A stretch of 64,000 nucleotides of DNA from Amorphoplanes friuliensis DSM 7358 (GCF_000494755.1 NC_022657.1:3882001-3946000); one strand, 5' to 3'; counted from the first letter of the stretch, positions 39,864-49,147 are shown. Notes: a model not told the origin generated them from the sequence alone. Made by a program: numbers and translations.

Positions 39864-41672
39864 TCAGAGCGGGCCGCGGTCGACGAAGCTGAACGTCGTG
39901 TCGGGCGGGGCGTCGCCGAGCTGCTCGACGTAGACCCGCTTCTCGGTCTCGTAGTACTGCACCAGACCGTAGGAGTCGTTGTAGATCGTGTAGGTCGGCC
40001 GGCCCTTGTCGTCCTTGGCACCGGTCGGCGAGATGGAGAACAGCGTCGCCTTCGTCCCGGCGCACTCGGTGGCGACCAGCTCCGCCGAGTCGTCCGGGAC
40101 GATCTTGACCCCGAGGCACGGGGGTTCGCCCTCGGTCGGCTGCACCGACTGGATCAGGAAGTCGACCCCCAGCGGGATCAGCGCGAAGAGCGCGTCCTTG
40201 CCCGTCCCGTCGGAGGCGATCACCTCGTCCTGGAAAGGCATGGCCAGGTCGCGGTCGATCTCCACGAAGTGGATCAGCGTCTTGCGGGACCCGGCGAGCA
40301 CCCCGGCGTTCCCGGTCGGGCCCGGGGCGGGCCGGCTCGCCGACGGGGAGACGGCCGGAGCGCTGCTCGGGCCGCCGATACCCGTCGCGGGGTTCCGGCC
40401 CTCGCCGGTGGTCTCGCTGTCCGCCTTACTGAACAGCACCACACCACCGAGCGCGACGGCCGCGGCCAGCGCGAGCGCCGCGGTCGTGAGCACACGACCC
40501 TTCCGACGGCCTTTCCGACCGCTCGGCGCCTGCCCGCCCGGCGCTTGCCCGCCCGGCGCCTGCCAGGTCTGTGGCTGCCCACCTTGCGGTTGCCCGCCGT
40601 GCGGTTGCCCGGCCTGCGGTTGCCAGGGTTGTGGTTGGCCGGCCTGCGGCTGCCCGGCTCGCGCCGCCCCGGCCTGTGGCTGGCCGGCTTGCACCGGCCC
40701 GGCCTGTGGTTGGCCGGCCGGGCGGTGCGGATCGTCCAGGCCCTGTCCGTCTCCGGCCGTTGTCGCGCCGGCGGGTGTCGATCCTGCTGCGTACTGCGGC
40801 AGCACATGGGTTGGGTCGTCCGGGACCGCACGCGGTGGCAGCGCGGCCGGGCTACCGGTGGCGAGCAGCAGATCGAGCAGTTCGCGGGCGGTCGGGCGTT
40901 CGGAGGGCTCCTTGGCCAGGGTCCGCTCGACGATGGTGCGCAGCGGCATGGGCAGATCGCCCAGCGACGGCGGCTGCGTCAGGATGCGCATCGCGGTGGC
41001 CGGCGCCGAGTCGGCCGCGAACGGGGTCCGTCCTGTGCCCGCGAACGTGACCACCGCGCCCCACGCGAAGATGTCCGCCGCCGGGCTGACCCGGGGGCCG
41101 GGTGCCTCGTCGAAGCGTTCCGGCGCCATGTAGGCGACGGTCCCGACCATCTGATCGGTACGGGTATGAGCGCTCGTCGCCTCCAGCGGCCGGGCGATGC
41201 CGAAGTCGATGACCTTGACGCCGCCCAGGGCGAAGAGGACGTTGCCGGGTTTGAGGTCGCGGTGGATGACACCCGCACCGTGGATCGCGGTCAGGGCGGT
41301 CGCGATGCCGATCGCCGCGCTGTAGAGACCGGCGGGGGAGAGGGGCCCGTGCTCGCGGATCACGTCGGTGAGGGTCGGCCCGTCGACGTATTCGACCACC
41401 AGGTAGGGCGGGTCGTGGTCGAGATCGGCCCCGAGCACCTCGGCGGTGCAGAACGGTGGCACCTGGCGGGCCCGGTTGACCTCGCTGCGGAACCGCCCGA
41501 GGAACTCCTCGTCCCGGACGAACTCGCTGCGGACGACCTTGATGGCGACCGGCCGGCCCTGCGGTGCCCGGCCCAGGAAGACGGTGCCCATCCCGCCGGC
41601 GCCGAGACGCGCGGTCAGCTCGTACTCGCCGAGGCGTTCGGGGTCGCCGGGACGCAGGGGGAGGCTCGGCAA
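39864..41672 (-). CDS. Transmembrane Ser/Thr protein kinase
   Basis: PknB-like kinase of 602 residues. I favour TTG 41672 (MPSLPLRPGDPERLGEYEL) because GGGGAG lies six bases upstream; the frame is open to 41723. Kinase domain about 14-270: glycine loop RLGAGGMGTVFLG, Lys in PVAIKVV, HRDLKPGN, DFGIA, and GTVAYMAPERF. A linker of Gln-Pro-Ala repeats (about 300-388, units like QPQAGQ) precedes one membrane span (about 391-413, VLTTAALALAAAVALGGVVLF). The external C-terminal 190 residues have no PASTA repeats and hold two cysteines, so the ligand is unknown. The small gene at 39493 follows after two bases, presumably in the same transcript. Confidence 0.9.
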   Translation of the reverse strand: MPSLPLRPGDPERLGEYELTARLGAGGMGTVFLGRAPQGRPVAIKVVRSEFVRDEEFLGRFRSEVNRARQVPPFCTAEVLGADLDHDPPYLVVEYVDGPTLTDVIREHGPLSPAGLYSAAIGIATALTAIHGAGVIHRDLKPGNVLFALGGVKVIDFGIARPLEATSAHTRTDQMVGTVAYMAPERFDEAPGPRVSPAADIFAWGAVVTFAGTGRTPFAADSAPATAMRILTQPPSLGDLPMPLRTIVERTLAKEPSERPTARELLDLLLATGSPAALPPRAVPDDPTHVLPQYAAGSTPAGATTAGDGQGLDDPHRPAGQPQAGPVQAGQPQAGAARAGQPQAGQPQPWQPQAGQPHGGQPQGGQPQTWQAPGGQAPGGQAPSGRKGRRKGRVLTTAALALAAAVALGGVVLFSKADSETTGEGRNPATGIGGPSSAPAVSPSASRPAPGPTGNAGVLAGSRKTLIHFVEIDRDLAMPFQDEVIASDGTGKDALFALIPLGVDFLIQSVQPTEGEPPCLGVKIVPDDSAELVATECAGTKATLFSISPTGAKDDKGRPTYTIYNDSYGLVQYYETEKRVYVEQLGDAPPDTTFSFVDRGPL

Positions 41673-41756
41673 CTTGTTCTCCCCACGCTTCACGGCACGC
41701 CGAGGGCACAATATCGCGTGCACGCTCGCCCCACGCGCCCGGCCGGACGATGAAGG

Positions 41757-42399
41757 TCAACCCGGCCCCGCGAGCTCCCGGAGTCGTGCCTCGCCGACGC
41801 TGGACAGCATGTCGGTCACCGTCGGCGTCCAGCCGAGCTCGTGCCGTGACCGGGGTGCGCGCCCGCGGCTGGACGCGCCCATGATGAGCGCCCCGAACTC
41901 ACCCCAGACGTGGTTCGCCTCGGACGGGCTCAGGCTGCGTACCGGAACGCCGAGGTCGCGGGTGACGGCCTGCCCGCCGCACGGCCTGCTCGACCGCGAA
42001 CCGCTGCCGGGCGAGGGGCTCGACCTCGAACGGGTCGTCCTCGGCGTACACGTCCTCGCTCCAGGCGCCGCCGGTGCGCTGCAGGAAGGCGCCCGTTCCG
42101 GAGGTGAGGAGCAGGGTCCTGCCGGTGCCCGCGAGGGCGTCCAGGAGCTCGTCCACCAGCACCTGCTCGACGGTGGGATCCAGCTGCGCGGCGACGATCA
42201 CGGCGTCGGCGACCGAAGCGACCACGGCCGCCCGGCCCTCCTCCAGGTCGCCACGGACAGCGACGATTCCCTGCTCGCTCAGGGCTCGAGCCGCCGCGTC
42301 CGAGCGGGCGAGCCCGCTGACGGAATGCCCGCGTGCGGCCAGGTGCCGGGCCGCGGCGCCGCCGACAAAACCGGTCGCGCCGATGACGAAGATGTCCAT
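41757..42399 (-). pseudogene. Decayed NAD(P)-dependent epimerase/dehydratase
   Basis: The first frame from ATG 42399 (MDIFVIGATGFVGGAAARHLA) is a good Rossmann start with GATGFVG and continues to FAVEQAVRR near 42000. It then turns into Arg/Pro-rich nonsense, stopping at 41899. A shifted frame picks up QAVTRDLGVPVRSLSPSEAN and ends HELGWTPTVTDMLSSVGEA with a stop at 41757; both read like the C-terminal end of the same family. The middle 80-100 residues, where the YxxxK-type and substrate parts should be, are missing. An internal deletion that also shifted the frame explains this. The gene lies 9 bases downstream of a healthy SDR gene. Confidence 0.75.
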
Positions 42400-42408
42400 G
42401 GTGGGCGG

Positions 42409-43161
42409 TCAGGCCGGGAGGGAGCTGCGCTCGCCACCACTGGCGACGATCACCGAGCCGTTGATGTAACTGCTTCCGTCGCCCACCAGAAAACCGACGA
42501 CCTCGGCGATTTCCTCCGGCTCGCCGACGCGCCCGCGGAGGTTGGCCTGCCCGAGCACGTCGATGTTGTCACCCAGCATCTCGGTGGTCCCGGCCGTGCG
42601 GACCGGTCCGGGTGAGACACCGTTCACGCGTACGCCCTGAGCACCGAACTCGGTCGCCCACGACCGCGTGAGCAGCTCCACCGCGGCTTTCGACGCACCG
42701 TAGGCCGCACCGACCGGGGCGGGTGAGGTGGCGGCGGTCGAGGTGATGTTGACGATCGACCCGTACCCACGCTCGGCCATGCCCGGCGCCAGCGCCCCGA
42801 CCAGCAGGAACGGCGCCCGGGTGTTGATGGCCAGATGCTCGTCGAAGCTGCCGGCGGAGGTGCCGGCCGTGCTCGTGAAGGCGTAGATCCCGGCGTTGTT
42901 GACCAGGATGTCGACGTCACCGGCCTCGGCCGCGAGCCGCAGCACGTCGTCGGACCGGGTCAGGTCGGCCGTGACGAACCGCGCCGTCCCGCCCCCACGG
43001 GTGATCTCGTCCACCAGGTCGTCGCCGCGCCGGGCGTCACGTCCGTGGGCGACGACCTTCGCCCCGCGAGCGGCCAGCTGAAGCGCGACCGCGCGGCCGA
43101 TGCCGGCGGTTGCTCCCGTCACGAGCGCGGTGCGGCCGGTGAGGTCGGTGGTGTCAGACAT
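42409..43161 (-). CDS. Short-chain dehydrogenase/reductase (SDR)
   Basis: NAD(P)-dependent oxidoreductase of 250 residues, classical SDR type. Start ATG 43161 (MSDTTDLTGRTALVTGATAG) has GAGGAG upstream. Cofactor motif TGATAGIGR, structural NNAG, catalytic Ser in ITSTAATS and Tyr/Lys in YGASKAAVE are all present. The end matches the family (EIAEVVGFLVGDGSSYINGSVIVASGG). It is divergent from a TetR gene across an 83-base gap holding a large palindrome, so it is probably repressed by that regulator. The pseudogene downstream was likely in the same operon. The substrate is unknown. Confidence 0.9.
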   Translation of the reverse strand: MSDTTDLTGRTALVTGATAGIGRAVALQLAARGAKVVAHGRDARRGDDLVDEITRGGGTARFVTADLTRSDDVLRLAAEAGDVDILVNNAGIYAFTSTAGTSAGSFDEHLAINTRAPFLLVGALAPGMAERGYGSIVNITSTAATSPAPVGAAYGASKAAVELLTRSWATEFGAQGVRVNGVSPGPVRTAGTTEMLGDNIDVLGQANLRGRVGEPEEIAEVVGFLVGDGSSYINGSVIVASGGERSSLPA

Positions 43162-43188
43162 GCGAGCTCCTCATTTATGGGTCGTCCT

Positions 43189-43216
43189 GTCCAAAAACGT
43201 AGCACGGTTTTTGGAC
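43189..43216. promoter_or_regulatory. Palindromic operator between SDR and TetR genes
   Basis: GTCCAAAAAC (43189-43198), 8 bases, GTTTTTGGAC (43207-43216): a perfect repeat with 10-base arms between the divergent genes. This is the size and location expected for a TetR dimer site controlling both genes. Confidence 0.75.
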
Positions 43217-43244
43217 GGTTCAACCCATTCCGCGGTACGGTGAG

Positions 43245-43892
43245 GTGGTGACCGCGCCGCCCGAACCCCGCAAGCTGACCCGCAAGGGCCAGGCGACCCG
43301 GGACCGCATCCTGCAGACCGCCGTCGACCTCATCGCCGCCCGCGGCGTCGCAGGCACCAGCACCGAGGACGTCCGCAAAGCGGCGGGCATCAGCGGCTCG
43401 CAGCTCTACCACTACTTCGACAGCAAGCAGGCGTTGATCCGGGCCGTCATCGCCCGCCAGGCCGACGCCGTCCCGATCCCGGGCCGCCCCATGATGGGCG
43501 CCCTCGACAGCCTCGAAGCCCTCCGCGCCTGGGCCGACGCCGGCATCGAACGCCAGGAAACCATCGGCTTCGGCGGCGAATGCACCCTCGGCACCCTCGC
43601 CGGCGAACTCAGCGCCGGCGACGAAGCCTCCCGCGAGCAGATCGGCCAGGGCTTCCTCCGCTGGCAGGAGCTCCTCCACACCGGCCTGCAGGCCATGCAG
43701 GACCGCGGCGAACTGTCCCCGGACGCCGACCTGGACGAACTCGCCCTGGCCCTGCTCACGGCCCTGCAGGGTGGCACGCTGCTCACCCAGACCCTGCGCA
43801 ACACCAAGGCCTTACGCGCGGCGATGAACGCCGCCCTGAGCTACATCGCCTCCTACAGCACCCCCAACCCCGACCGGCCGCCGACCACGTAG
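43245..43892 (+). CDS. TetR-family regulator of the SDR operon
   Basis: 215 residues. HTH: RILQTAVDLIAARGVAGTSTEDVRKAAGISGSQLYHYFDSKQALIRAVI. The C-terminal domain (TIGFGGECTLGTLAGELSAGDEASREQIGQGF) resembles the TetR_C group seen with quinone or aldehyde oxidoreductases. The start may be either of two adjacent GTG codons, 43245 or 43248. Divergent SDR gene and the intervening palindrome make it the probable repressor. Upstream Arg/Lys-rich residues KLTRKGQATRD precede the first helix, typical of the family. The tract after its stop (43893-44477) is non-coding and repeat-rich. Confidence 0.87.
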   Translation: MVTAPPEPRKLTRKGQATRDRILQTAVDLIAARGVAGTSTEDVRKAAGISGSQLYHYFDSKQALIRAVIARQADAVPIPGRPMMGALDSLEALRAWADAGIERQETIGFGGECTLGTLAGELSAGDEASREQIGQGFLRWQELLHTGLQAMQDRGELSPDADLDELALALLTALQGGTLLTQTLRNTKALRAAMNAALSYIASYSTPNPDRPPTT

Positions 43893-44477
43893 CTGGTCCG
43901 CGCCGGGCCTCCCCACGCAGCGGCTGGCTGCACCCGTCCAGCCGCCGCCCGGGGGTGTCGCAAGTGTCCCGGGGCCAGACCTTGTGGCCCCTCCAAGCAG
44001 GCAGGTGTGACGCTTCGCGTGCCGGCTGGGCGATCGGCCGCGGCGCGGCTCGGCCCAGGGCGATGCGGCCCGGCCCAGGGTGGCGCGGTGCGGGCAGTGC
44101 GGCCGAGGGCGAAGTGGCCTTGTGCGGGGCGGCCCCGGGCGGCGCGGTGGGCGCGGGGCGATGCGGCCCGGCCCAGGGGCGAAGCTGCCCGGCCCGCGGC
44201 GGCACGGAGCGGCCCGGCGCGGCGCGGTGCAGCCCGGCCCGGCCAGGGCGAAGCGTTGCGGCGTTGTGCCGGGCGGCGCGGTGCGGGGCGGCCCGCGGCG
44301 CCGCGGCGCAGCCGGTGCGGGGCGATGCAGCCCTGCCCCAGGGCGAAGCGGCGCGGCCCGGTGCGGTGCGGTGCAGGGCGAGGCGGGGCGGGACCGCTGA
44401 TTCCGGTTGCGGTCAGTGGCGCTCCGGGGATTGCGAAAGGCATTTAGGGCTGGGCTTCGGGCTCATGGCTGTCGTAT
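43893..44477. repeat. GC-rich degenerate repeat tract without a supported gene
   Basis: No credible gene here. From about 44030 to 44400 the sequence is extremely G/C-rich and built from variants of GCCCAGGGCGA, GCGGCCCGGC and GGCGCGGTGC, repeated irregularly many times. Open frames on both strands only reflect base composition. It may be slippage-prone filler or a former repeat array. Confidence 0.6.
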
Positions 44478-47027
44478 TCAGGGCGTGAGGGTGCGCAGGA
44501 GGCGGGCCGCCTCGGTGACGAGGCGACTGGTGCCGCCCCGGGAGGCGACGTCGGCCAGACCTGGCAGTTCCCCGCGGGCGCCGGCGGCCGTGGCTGCGGC
44601 GGCCGCGAGCGAGAGCACCTCCGCAGCTCGGGCAGGCGGCGGCGGGACCAAAATCGACTCGACCAGAGGGCGGACCGTGCTCCACACCGCGCCGGCCGCC
44701 CCCGAGCGCAGCGCCTCGGTCAGTGCTTCGGACACTCTCTTGAGGACCACGACGCCGCCGGTGGTGAGGGCGGCCAGCTCGTGGCCGATCAGGGCGCCGT
44801 CGAAGGTCGGGGTGGCGGCGAGGATCAGAAAGGCGTCCGTCGCCGCGAGGCGGGAGGCGGGGTGGCCGGCTGCGAGGCCGTAGGCGAGGCACAGTGCCGT
44901 CGCCGGTCCGAACGGGCCTGACGAGTCGGCCAGGGCGGGCAGGATGTCGACGCCCGCTCGGCGGGTGCCGTTGGCTGCTTCGGCGATCAGGGGCTGGATG
45001 TGGGCGGCCATGATGTCGCGGTGGCCGGGGAGGATCATCGGCCAGCACGCCATCGGGGTGCCGTGGTGCAGGCCGTGGGCGCGGTCGTAGGCGGCGTCCC
45101 CGCCGGGCAGGTCGAGCAGCCCGTCGGGAACGGTCAGTGCGGGGTGGGACACCGGCGCGACTGTTGCCACGCGGCGCAGGCCTGGTCCTTCCGTGCACCA
45201 GCACTCGTAGTCCGCGTCCGGGGGCAGGTGGGTGCACGGCCGCAGGGTGGCGGTGATGGTCGAGGTGGCCGGGTCTGGCAGGCCGCCGTCGTGCAGCCAC
45301 CGGGCGACGGCGCGGCCCGCTGCGGAGGTGAGCCGATCCGCGGCCTCCTGCACGGCCGGGTCGACCGTACGCGGGAGGCGGAGCAGGGCCTGGCTCAGGT
45401 CGTACGGCCCAGGCTCCCAGTCGCCGGCCAGCAGGGTCACTACGCGTAGCGGATCGACGTGGCCGTCCACAGTGGCCGGGGTGGCCAGCAGTGCGGGTGG
45501 CAGGTCCCCGCTGAGCTGGGTGGACAGCTCGTGGGCGCGGGCGACGAGCATCCAGAACGGGGGTGTCGGTTTCCGCCAGTCCTCGGCCTGCCACTCGGTC
45601 CACTCCTGACCGGCTGCGGCGCGGAGGACGTTGACGAACGGGGACGTCCAGTGTCCGGGGATCAGGGGTTCGAGCATGCGGGCCAGTGCTGCGCGGTCGG
45701 CGTGGGCGTGGGCGACGAGGGCCGCGTAGGTGCGTTCCAGCAGGACGGGCTGGTCCGGGTCCCGGAGCAGGAGGCTTTTCACGGCCGTCCTGAGCTCGCC
45801 CAGGGTGGTGATCGGCCCGGGCATCGGCTCGCTCGGGGCCACGGGTGGCAGGACCGTGACAGCCGGGGCGGCGGCCGGTGTCTCGCGGTCGAGGAGCTGG
45901 TCGATCTGGCGGCGGAGGTCGCCCTCCAGGGCGGCTGCGGCGTCGGCCAGGAGCGTACGGCTCTCCGGGAGGTGCTGCGCCAGCACCTTCAGGGCGCTCT
46001 CCGCGAGGTCGATCGAGTCGTTGGACAGGCCCGCGGTGACCGCGTCGAGCAGGGGCAGGACCGGGCCGCGGCCGAGGGCGTCGCCGAGCCAGGCGAGCTG
46101 GGCCCGGACCAGTTTCTTCTCGGGGCGGGGCAGGACCGTGCGGGCTGCCTCGGTGAGGGCCTCGGTGCCGAGGAGGCCGGCCTCGTCGAGGCGGCGCAAC
46201 GCGGTCATCGCCAGCTCGGCGACGGCGATGTGCGGGCTGGACAGCAGGCCCAGATAGTCCTGGCGGCGGGCGGCGCACTCGTCGAGGCCGGGATCGAGCA
46301 GCCGGTGCAGGGTCACGAACGGGCGGATCGCCGCGGGCCGGTCGCCCGCGTGGAGGCGAAGCAGGCAGCCGTCGAGCATGCCGGGGGAGAGGCCGGCGAG
46401 GACCGGTGGCCAGCGGTCGTCGAGCTCGCTGCCCAGGCCGGGCTCGGTGAAGAGGTGGGGCAGCAGCAGCGGTGTCCTGGCATCGCGGTGCACCGCGTCG
46501 GCCAGGGAAGGGGCAGCGCCGAGCTCGCGGATCCAGCCGCGGAGCACCGCCTCGGTGGGCGGGAACGGCAGCTCGGCCTCGGTCAGCAGACGGGCGACGA
46601 TCGGCCACTGCTGGTCGACCTGTGCGGTGCGGAGCTTGGTCGCCAGCCCTTGCGCGACCGCGGTGAGTGACGGCCGCCCTGGTGCCCGCAGGATCCGGGC
46701 CAGAGCGTCGATCGTCTGCCGGGTGGGTTCGTACCAGAAGCGGTCGGAGCGCAGCCACGAGACGATGTCGGCGGCGCGGGGAAGGCAGCCGGCTCCGGCG
46801 ACGCGCAGCGCGCCCTCCTGGCGGCGGGCGGCCCGCTGCTCGGTGTGCCAGGAGGCGCCCGGCTGCTGGGTGCGGTCGACCTCCAGCGCCCGCACGGCGG
46901 CGGCGAGCGCGCGGCGCCCCGGCTCGTCGAGGCTTTCCAGGACGCCCAGCACGGCCCCGATGTCGCCCTTGCTGACGAGGGTGGCCAGGGCGCCCGAGCG
47001 GGCTGCTGTGGGCGTACCGGAAATCAT
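44478..47027 (-). CDS. DUF6493-family protein
   Basis: 849 residues of unknown function. Start ATG 47027 (MISGTPTAARSGALATLVSKG); the frame is open to 47237, but that would run through the hairpin at 47064 and into the downstream end of the sedolisin gene. The protein is helical and repeat-like, rich in Leu/Ala: ALATLVSKGDIGAVLGVLESLDEPGRRALAAAV at the start, then LRRLDEAGLLGTEALTEAARTVL, and a C-terminal half with PPALLATPATVDGHVDPLRVV and DLSQALLRLPRTVDPAV. That matches what I recall of the actinobacterial DUF6493 family, probably a solenoid scaffold. In other genomes these occur near SWIM zinc-finger and MoxR/VWA genes; none is here, so this copy is isolated. Confidence 0.65.
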   Translation of the reverse strand: MISGTPTAARSGALATLVSKGDIGAVLGVLESLDEPGRRALAAAVRALEVDRTQQPGASWHTEQRAARRQEGALRVAGAGCLPRAADIVSWLRSDRFWYEPTRQTIDALARILRAPGRPSLTAVAQGLATKLRTAQVDQQWPIVARLLTEAELPFPPTEAVLRGWIRELGAAPSLADAVHRDARTPLLLPHLFTEPGLGSELDDRWPPVLAGLSPGMLDGCLLRLHAGDRPAAIRPFVTLHRLLDPGLDECAARRQDYLGLLSSPHIAVAELAMTALRRLDEAGLLGTEALTEAARTVLPRPEKKLVRAQLAWLGDALGRGPVLPLLDAVTAGLSNDSIDLAESALKVLAQHLPESRTLLADAAAALEGDLRRQIDQLLDRETPAAAPAVTVLPPVAPSEPMPGPITTLGELRTAVKSLLLRDPDQPVLLERTYAALVAHAHADRAALARMLEPLIPGHWTSPFVNVLRAAAGQEWTEWQAEDWRKPTPPFWMLVARAHELSTQLSGDLPPALLATPATVDGHVDPLRVVTLLAGDWEPGPYDLSQALLRLPRTVDPAVQEAADRLTSAAGRAVARWLHDGGLPDPATSTITATLRPCTHLPPDADYECWCTEGPGLRRVATVAPVSHPALTVPDGLLDLPGGDAAYDRAHGLHHGTPMACWPMILPGHRDIMAAHIQPLIAEAANGTRRAGVDILPALADSSGPFGPATALCLAYGLAAGHPASRLAATDAFLILAATPTFDGALIGHELAALTTGGVVVLKRVSEALTEALRSGAAGAVWSTVRPLVESILVPPPPARAAEVLSLAAAAATAAGARGELPGLADVASRGGTSRLVTEAARLLRTLTP

Positions 47028-47063
47028 GCCCGGGAGGCTAGCGGCCGGGTCCGACAGAAAGAG

Positions 47064-47094
47064 GGCGGGCGGGGCCGGGAAGGCCCCGCCCGCC
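47064..47094 (-). terminator. Intrinsic terminator of the S53 peptidase gene
   Basis: Perfect 13-base stem GGCGGGCGGGGCC / GGCCCCGCCCGCC around a 5-base loop (47064-47076 with 47082-47094). It follows the minus-strand stop at 47101, and on that strand the stem is followed by the T-rich CTCTTTCTG. Confidence 0.8.
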
Positions 47095-47100
47095 GGAGGA

Positions 47101-49056
47101 TCAGCGGTGACCGGGCATGGCCGCGAAGAAGCGCGGGCCCGGGCTGCCGACGCCGGTCTCGGCGTCGTAACCGGGGGTGCTGTGGATCGTCGAGGTCTGC
47201 ACGTCGACCTGCTGGAGGATGTACGTGCGTCCCTCACTCGGGTCGAGCGAGTTCACGTAGTTCGCGCGCGCCTGGTAGATCGGCGTGCGCGGTGCGCGGA
47301 TGTCGGTCAGCGCCGATGTGCCGAGCAGGCTGTAGTAGAGCGGGTTGACGAAGCCCAGCGCGTGGTGCGCCTTCTGGTTCGCAATGGCCTGGACGCCCGC
47401 GAGCAGCGGTGACGCCAGGCTGGTGCCACCGATGCGGTATTCGTCGTAGTAGGTGCCGTCCGGGAATTCCTGCGTCTGGCCGACGCGGAAGCCGGTGTTG
47501 GGGTCGCCCGGCATCGAGATGTCCGGCACGGCCCGCGCGGGGGTGCTGCCGAAGTACTTCGAGATCGCCGCCGGGACCTTGCCGCGCTGGTAGAACGGCT
47601 GCGCGAAGATCACGCTGGTGCCGCCGCCCCCGCCGGAGACGTACGCCGACGGGCCCCACACGCCGTTCTCGAGGGTCTGGTACGCGCTCTGCCAGCCGTG
47701 CTCCCACACCCGCTTGCTGTGCTTGTCGATGCCCACGCTCGTCCCGCCGACACCGGTGACGTACGGCAGGTCGGCCGGGAAGTCGACGGTTTTCGACGCC
47801 ACGTCGGTGCCGCCGGAGGTCTGGTCGCCGGAGTCGCCGCTGGAGAAGTCGACGGTGATGCCGGTCAGCGCGGCCTCGAGGGAGAACTGCTGGTAGAACG
47901 CGACCACGTCCTCGCCGAGCAGCTCGATGTCGTCGGTCGCGTTGCCCCACGAGTTGGTGATGATGTCCGCGACGTGGTTGTCGATGGTCTCGGCCCACGC
48001 CTCGTCGAGCCCGGTGACGCAGTCGCTGCCGCCGACGTAGACGACGTTCGCGCCGGGCGCCATGGCGTGCACGGCTTCGACGTCGAGCGTCTCCTCGCCG
48101 TACCAGCCCTGGGCGTCGCACAGTTCGGTGTTGGCGTAGCCGTCGGCCGGCGGGGTGATCTGCCGGAACTGCCGGTTCTTGAACGCCGGCAGCCCGTGCT
48201 TGCGGTTGTACTGCCGGGCGTCCTGGGTGATGGTCGGCGATGCGTACGCGTCGGTGATCGCCACGGTTACCCCGCGTCCGTCCAGCCCTCGTTTCAGCTG
48301 GTCACTGACCCCGTACGCGGACTGGTACTGCTTCGGCTCGTACCCGCAGACGACCCAGGGCGCCTTCGTGGGCAGCGTGGTCGCCTTCTTCTCGCCGTAG
48401 TACGACGAGCAGGGTGTGCCCGCGCGGAAGCCGGGCCCGGGCGGCGGCAGCGTCTCACCGGGCGTCTTGAGCGAGCTGCCCTGGTCGACGCCGATGACCC
48501 CGGTGACCAGCCCGGTCACGGCGGCCGGGGTGTTCTCGGGCAGTGACAGTTCGGTGCTGTTCGCGTGCACCGTGTGTCCCTGGTACGTGTAGTTCTCGAC
48601 GGTCGTCCCGAACGTCTTGTTGATCTGGGCCGTGGTGCCGGAGGTCTCGACGTACATGCCGCCGGCGAGGGTGCCGCGCAGCGTGAAGCCCTGGTCCTTC
48701 AGCCAGGTCCGCACCGCCCGCACGTCCGCGGCGGCAGGGGCGTAGCGGGCCTCGAACTGCCCGGCGCTGAGCCACTTGCCGTAGTCCGCGGCGGCCGGGT
48801 CGGAGATCGCCGCCAGGGCTGCCTCGGCGCCCGCGCGGTCGCGCATGGTCAGCAGCAGGCCGAAGTTGATGGTGCCGGCGGCGGCCGGGGTGCCGGCCTT
48901 CTTCGCGCGGCCGAGCCACCGCGGTTTGCTGCCGTTGATGGTGTGCCGGCCGGGGCGGGCGGCGGCCGGGGGCGCCGCGCCGAGAACCGACACGAGGGCC
49001 GCGCCGACGGCGACGGCCGCCGTGAGCCGGACCCTCGTGGTGGACAGGATTTGCAC
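47101..49056 (-). CDS. Secreted S53 sedolisin (pro-kumamolisin type) peptidase
   Basis: Acid-active serine-carboxyl peptidase of 651 residues. The start is GTG 49056 with GGGAG six bases upstream. A Sec signal (about 1-34, ending AAAR) precedes a propeptide (about 50-200) with LLLTMRDRAGAEAALAAIS, YGKWLSAGQFEARYAP and NKTFGTTVENY. The catalytic domain contains the triad: Glu and Asp in EETLDVEAVHAMAPGA, oxyanion Asp in VDFSSGDSGDQTSGG, and Ser in IGGTSLASPLLAGVQA. The usual C-terminal Ca-binding segment ends with PGYDAETGVGSPGP. Alone with its own terminator, it likely degrades protein outside the cell at low pH. Confidence 0.93.
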   Translation of the reverse strand: MQILSTTRVRLTAAVAVGAALVSVLGAAPPAAARPGRHTINGSKPRWLGRAKKAGTPAAAGTINFGLLLTMRDRAGAEAALAAISDPAAADYGKWLSAGQFEARYAPAAADVRAVRTWLKDQGFTLRGTLAGGMYVETSGTTAQINKTFGTTVENYTYQGHTVHANSTELSLPENTPAAVTGLVTGVIGVDQGSSLKTPGETLPPPGPGFRAGTPCSSYYGEKKATTLPTKAPWVVCGYEPKQYQSAYGVSDQLKRGLDGRGVTVAITDAYASPTITQDARQYNRKHGLPAFKNRQFRQITPPADGYANTELCDAQGWYGEETLDVEAVHAMAPGANVVYVGGSDCVTGLDEAWAETIDNHVADIITNSWGNATDDIELLGEDVVAFYQQFSLEAALTGITVDFSSGDSGDQTSGGTDVASKTVDFPADLPYVTGVGGTSVGIDKHSKRVWEHGWQSAYQTLENGVWGPSAYVSGGGGGTSVIFAQPFYQRGKVPAAISKYFGSTPARAVPDISMPGDPNTGFRVGQTQEFPDGTYYDEYRIGGTSLASPLLAGVQAIANQKAHHALGFVNPLYYSLLGTSALTDIRAPRTPIYQARANYVNSLDPSEGRTYILQQVDVQTSTIHSTPGYDAETGVGSPGPRFFAAMPGHR

Positions 49057-49147
49057 CGGAGTCTCCCGTTCTCAGCCACTGATGTAGCTGTATGGACCAG
49101 CCAACTCCCGTCGATGGCCCGCGGTCAAGAACTTCCGGGAACCTCAG

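Noticed and set aside
39514..39933. 139-codon plus-strand frame
   Set aside because: Antisense to the small gene after the kinase, which has better start spacing and a plausible protein pattern.
43580..44488. Frames of 100-300 codons across the GC-rich tract
   Set aside because: Translations are Ala/Arg/Gly/Pro repeats on both strands without any family signature.
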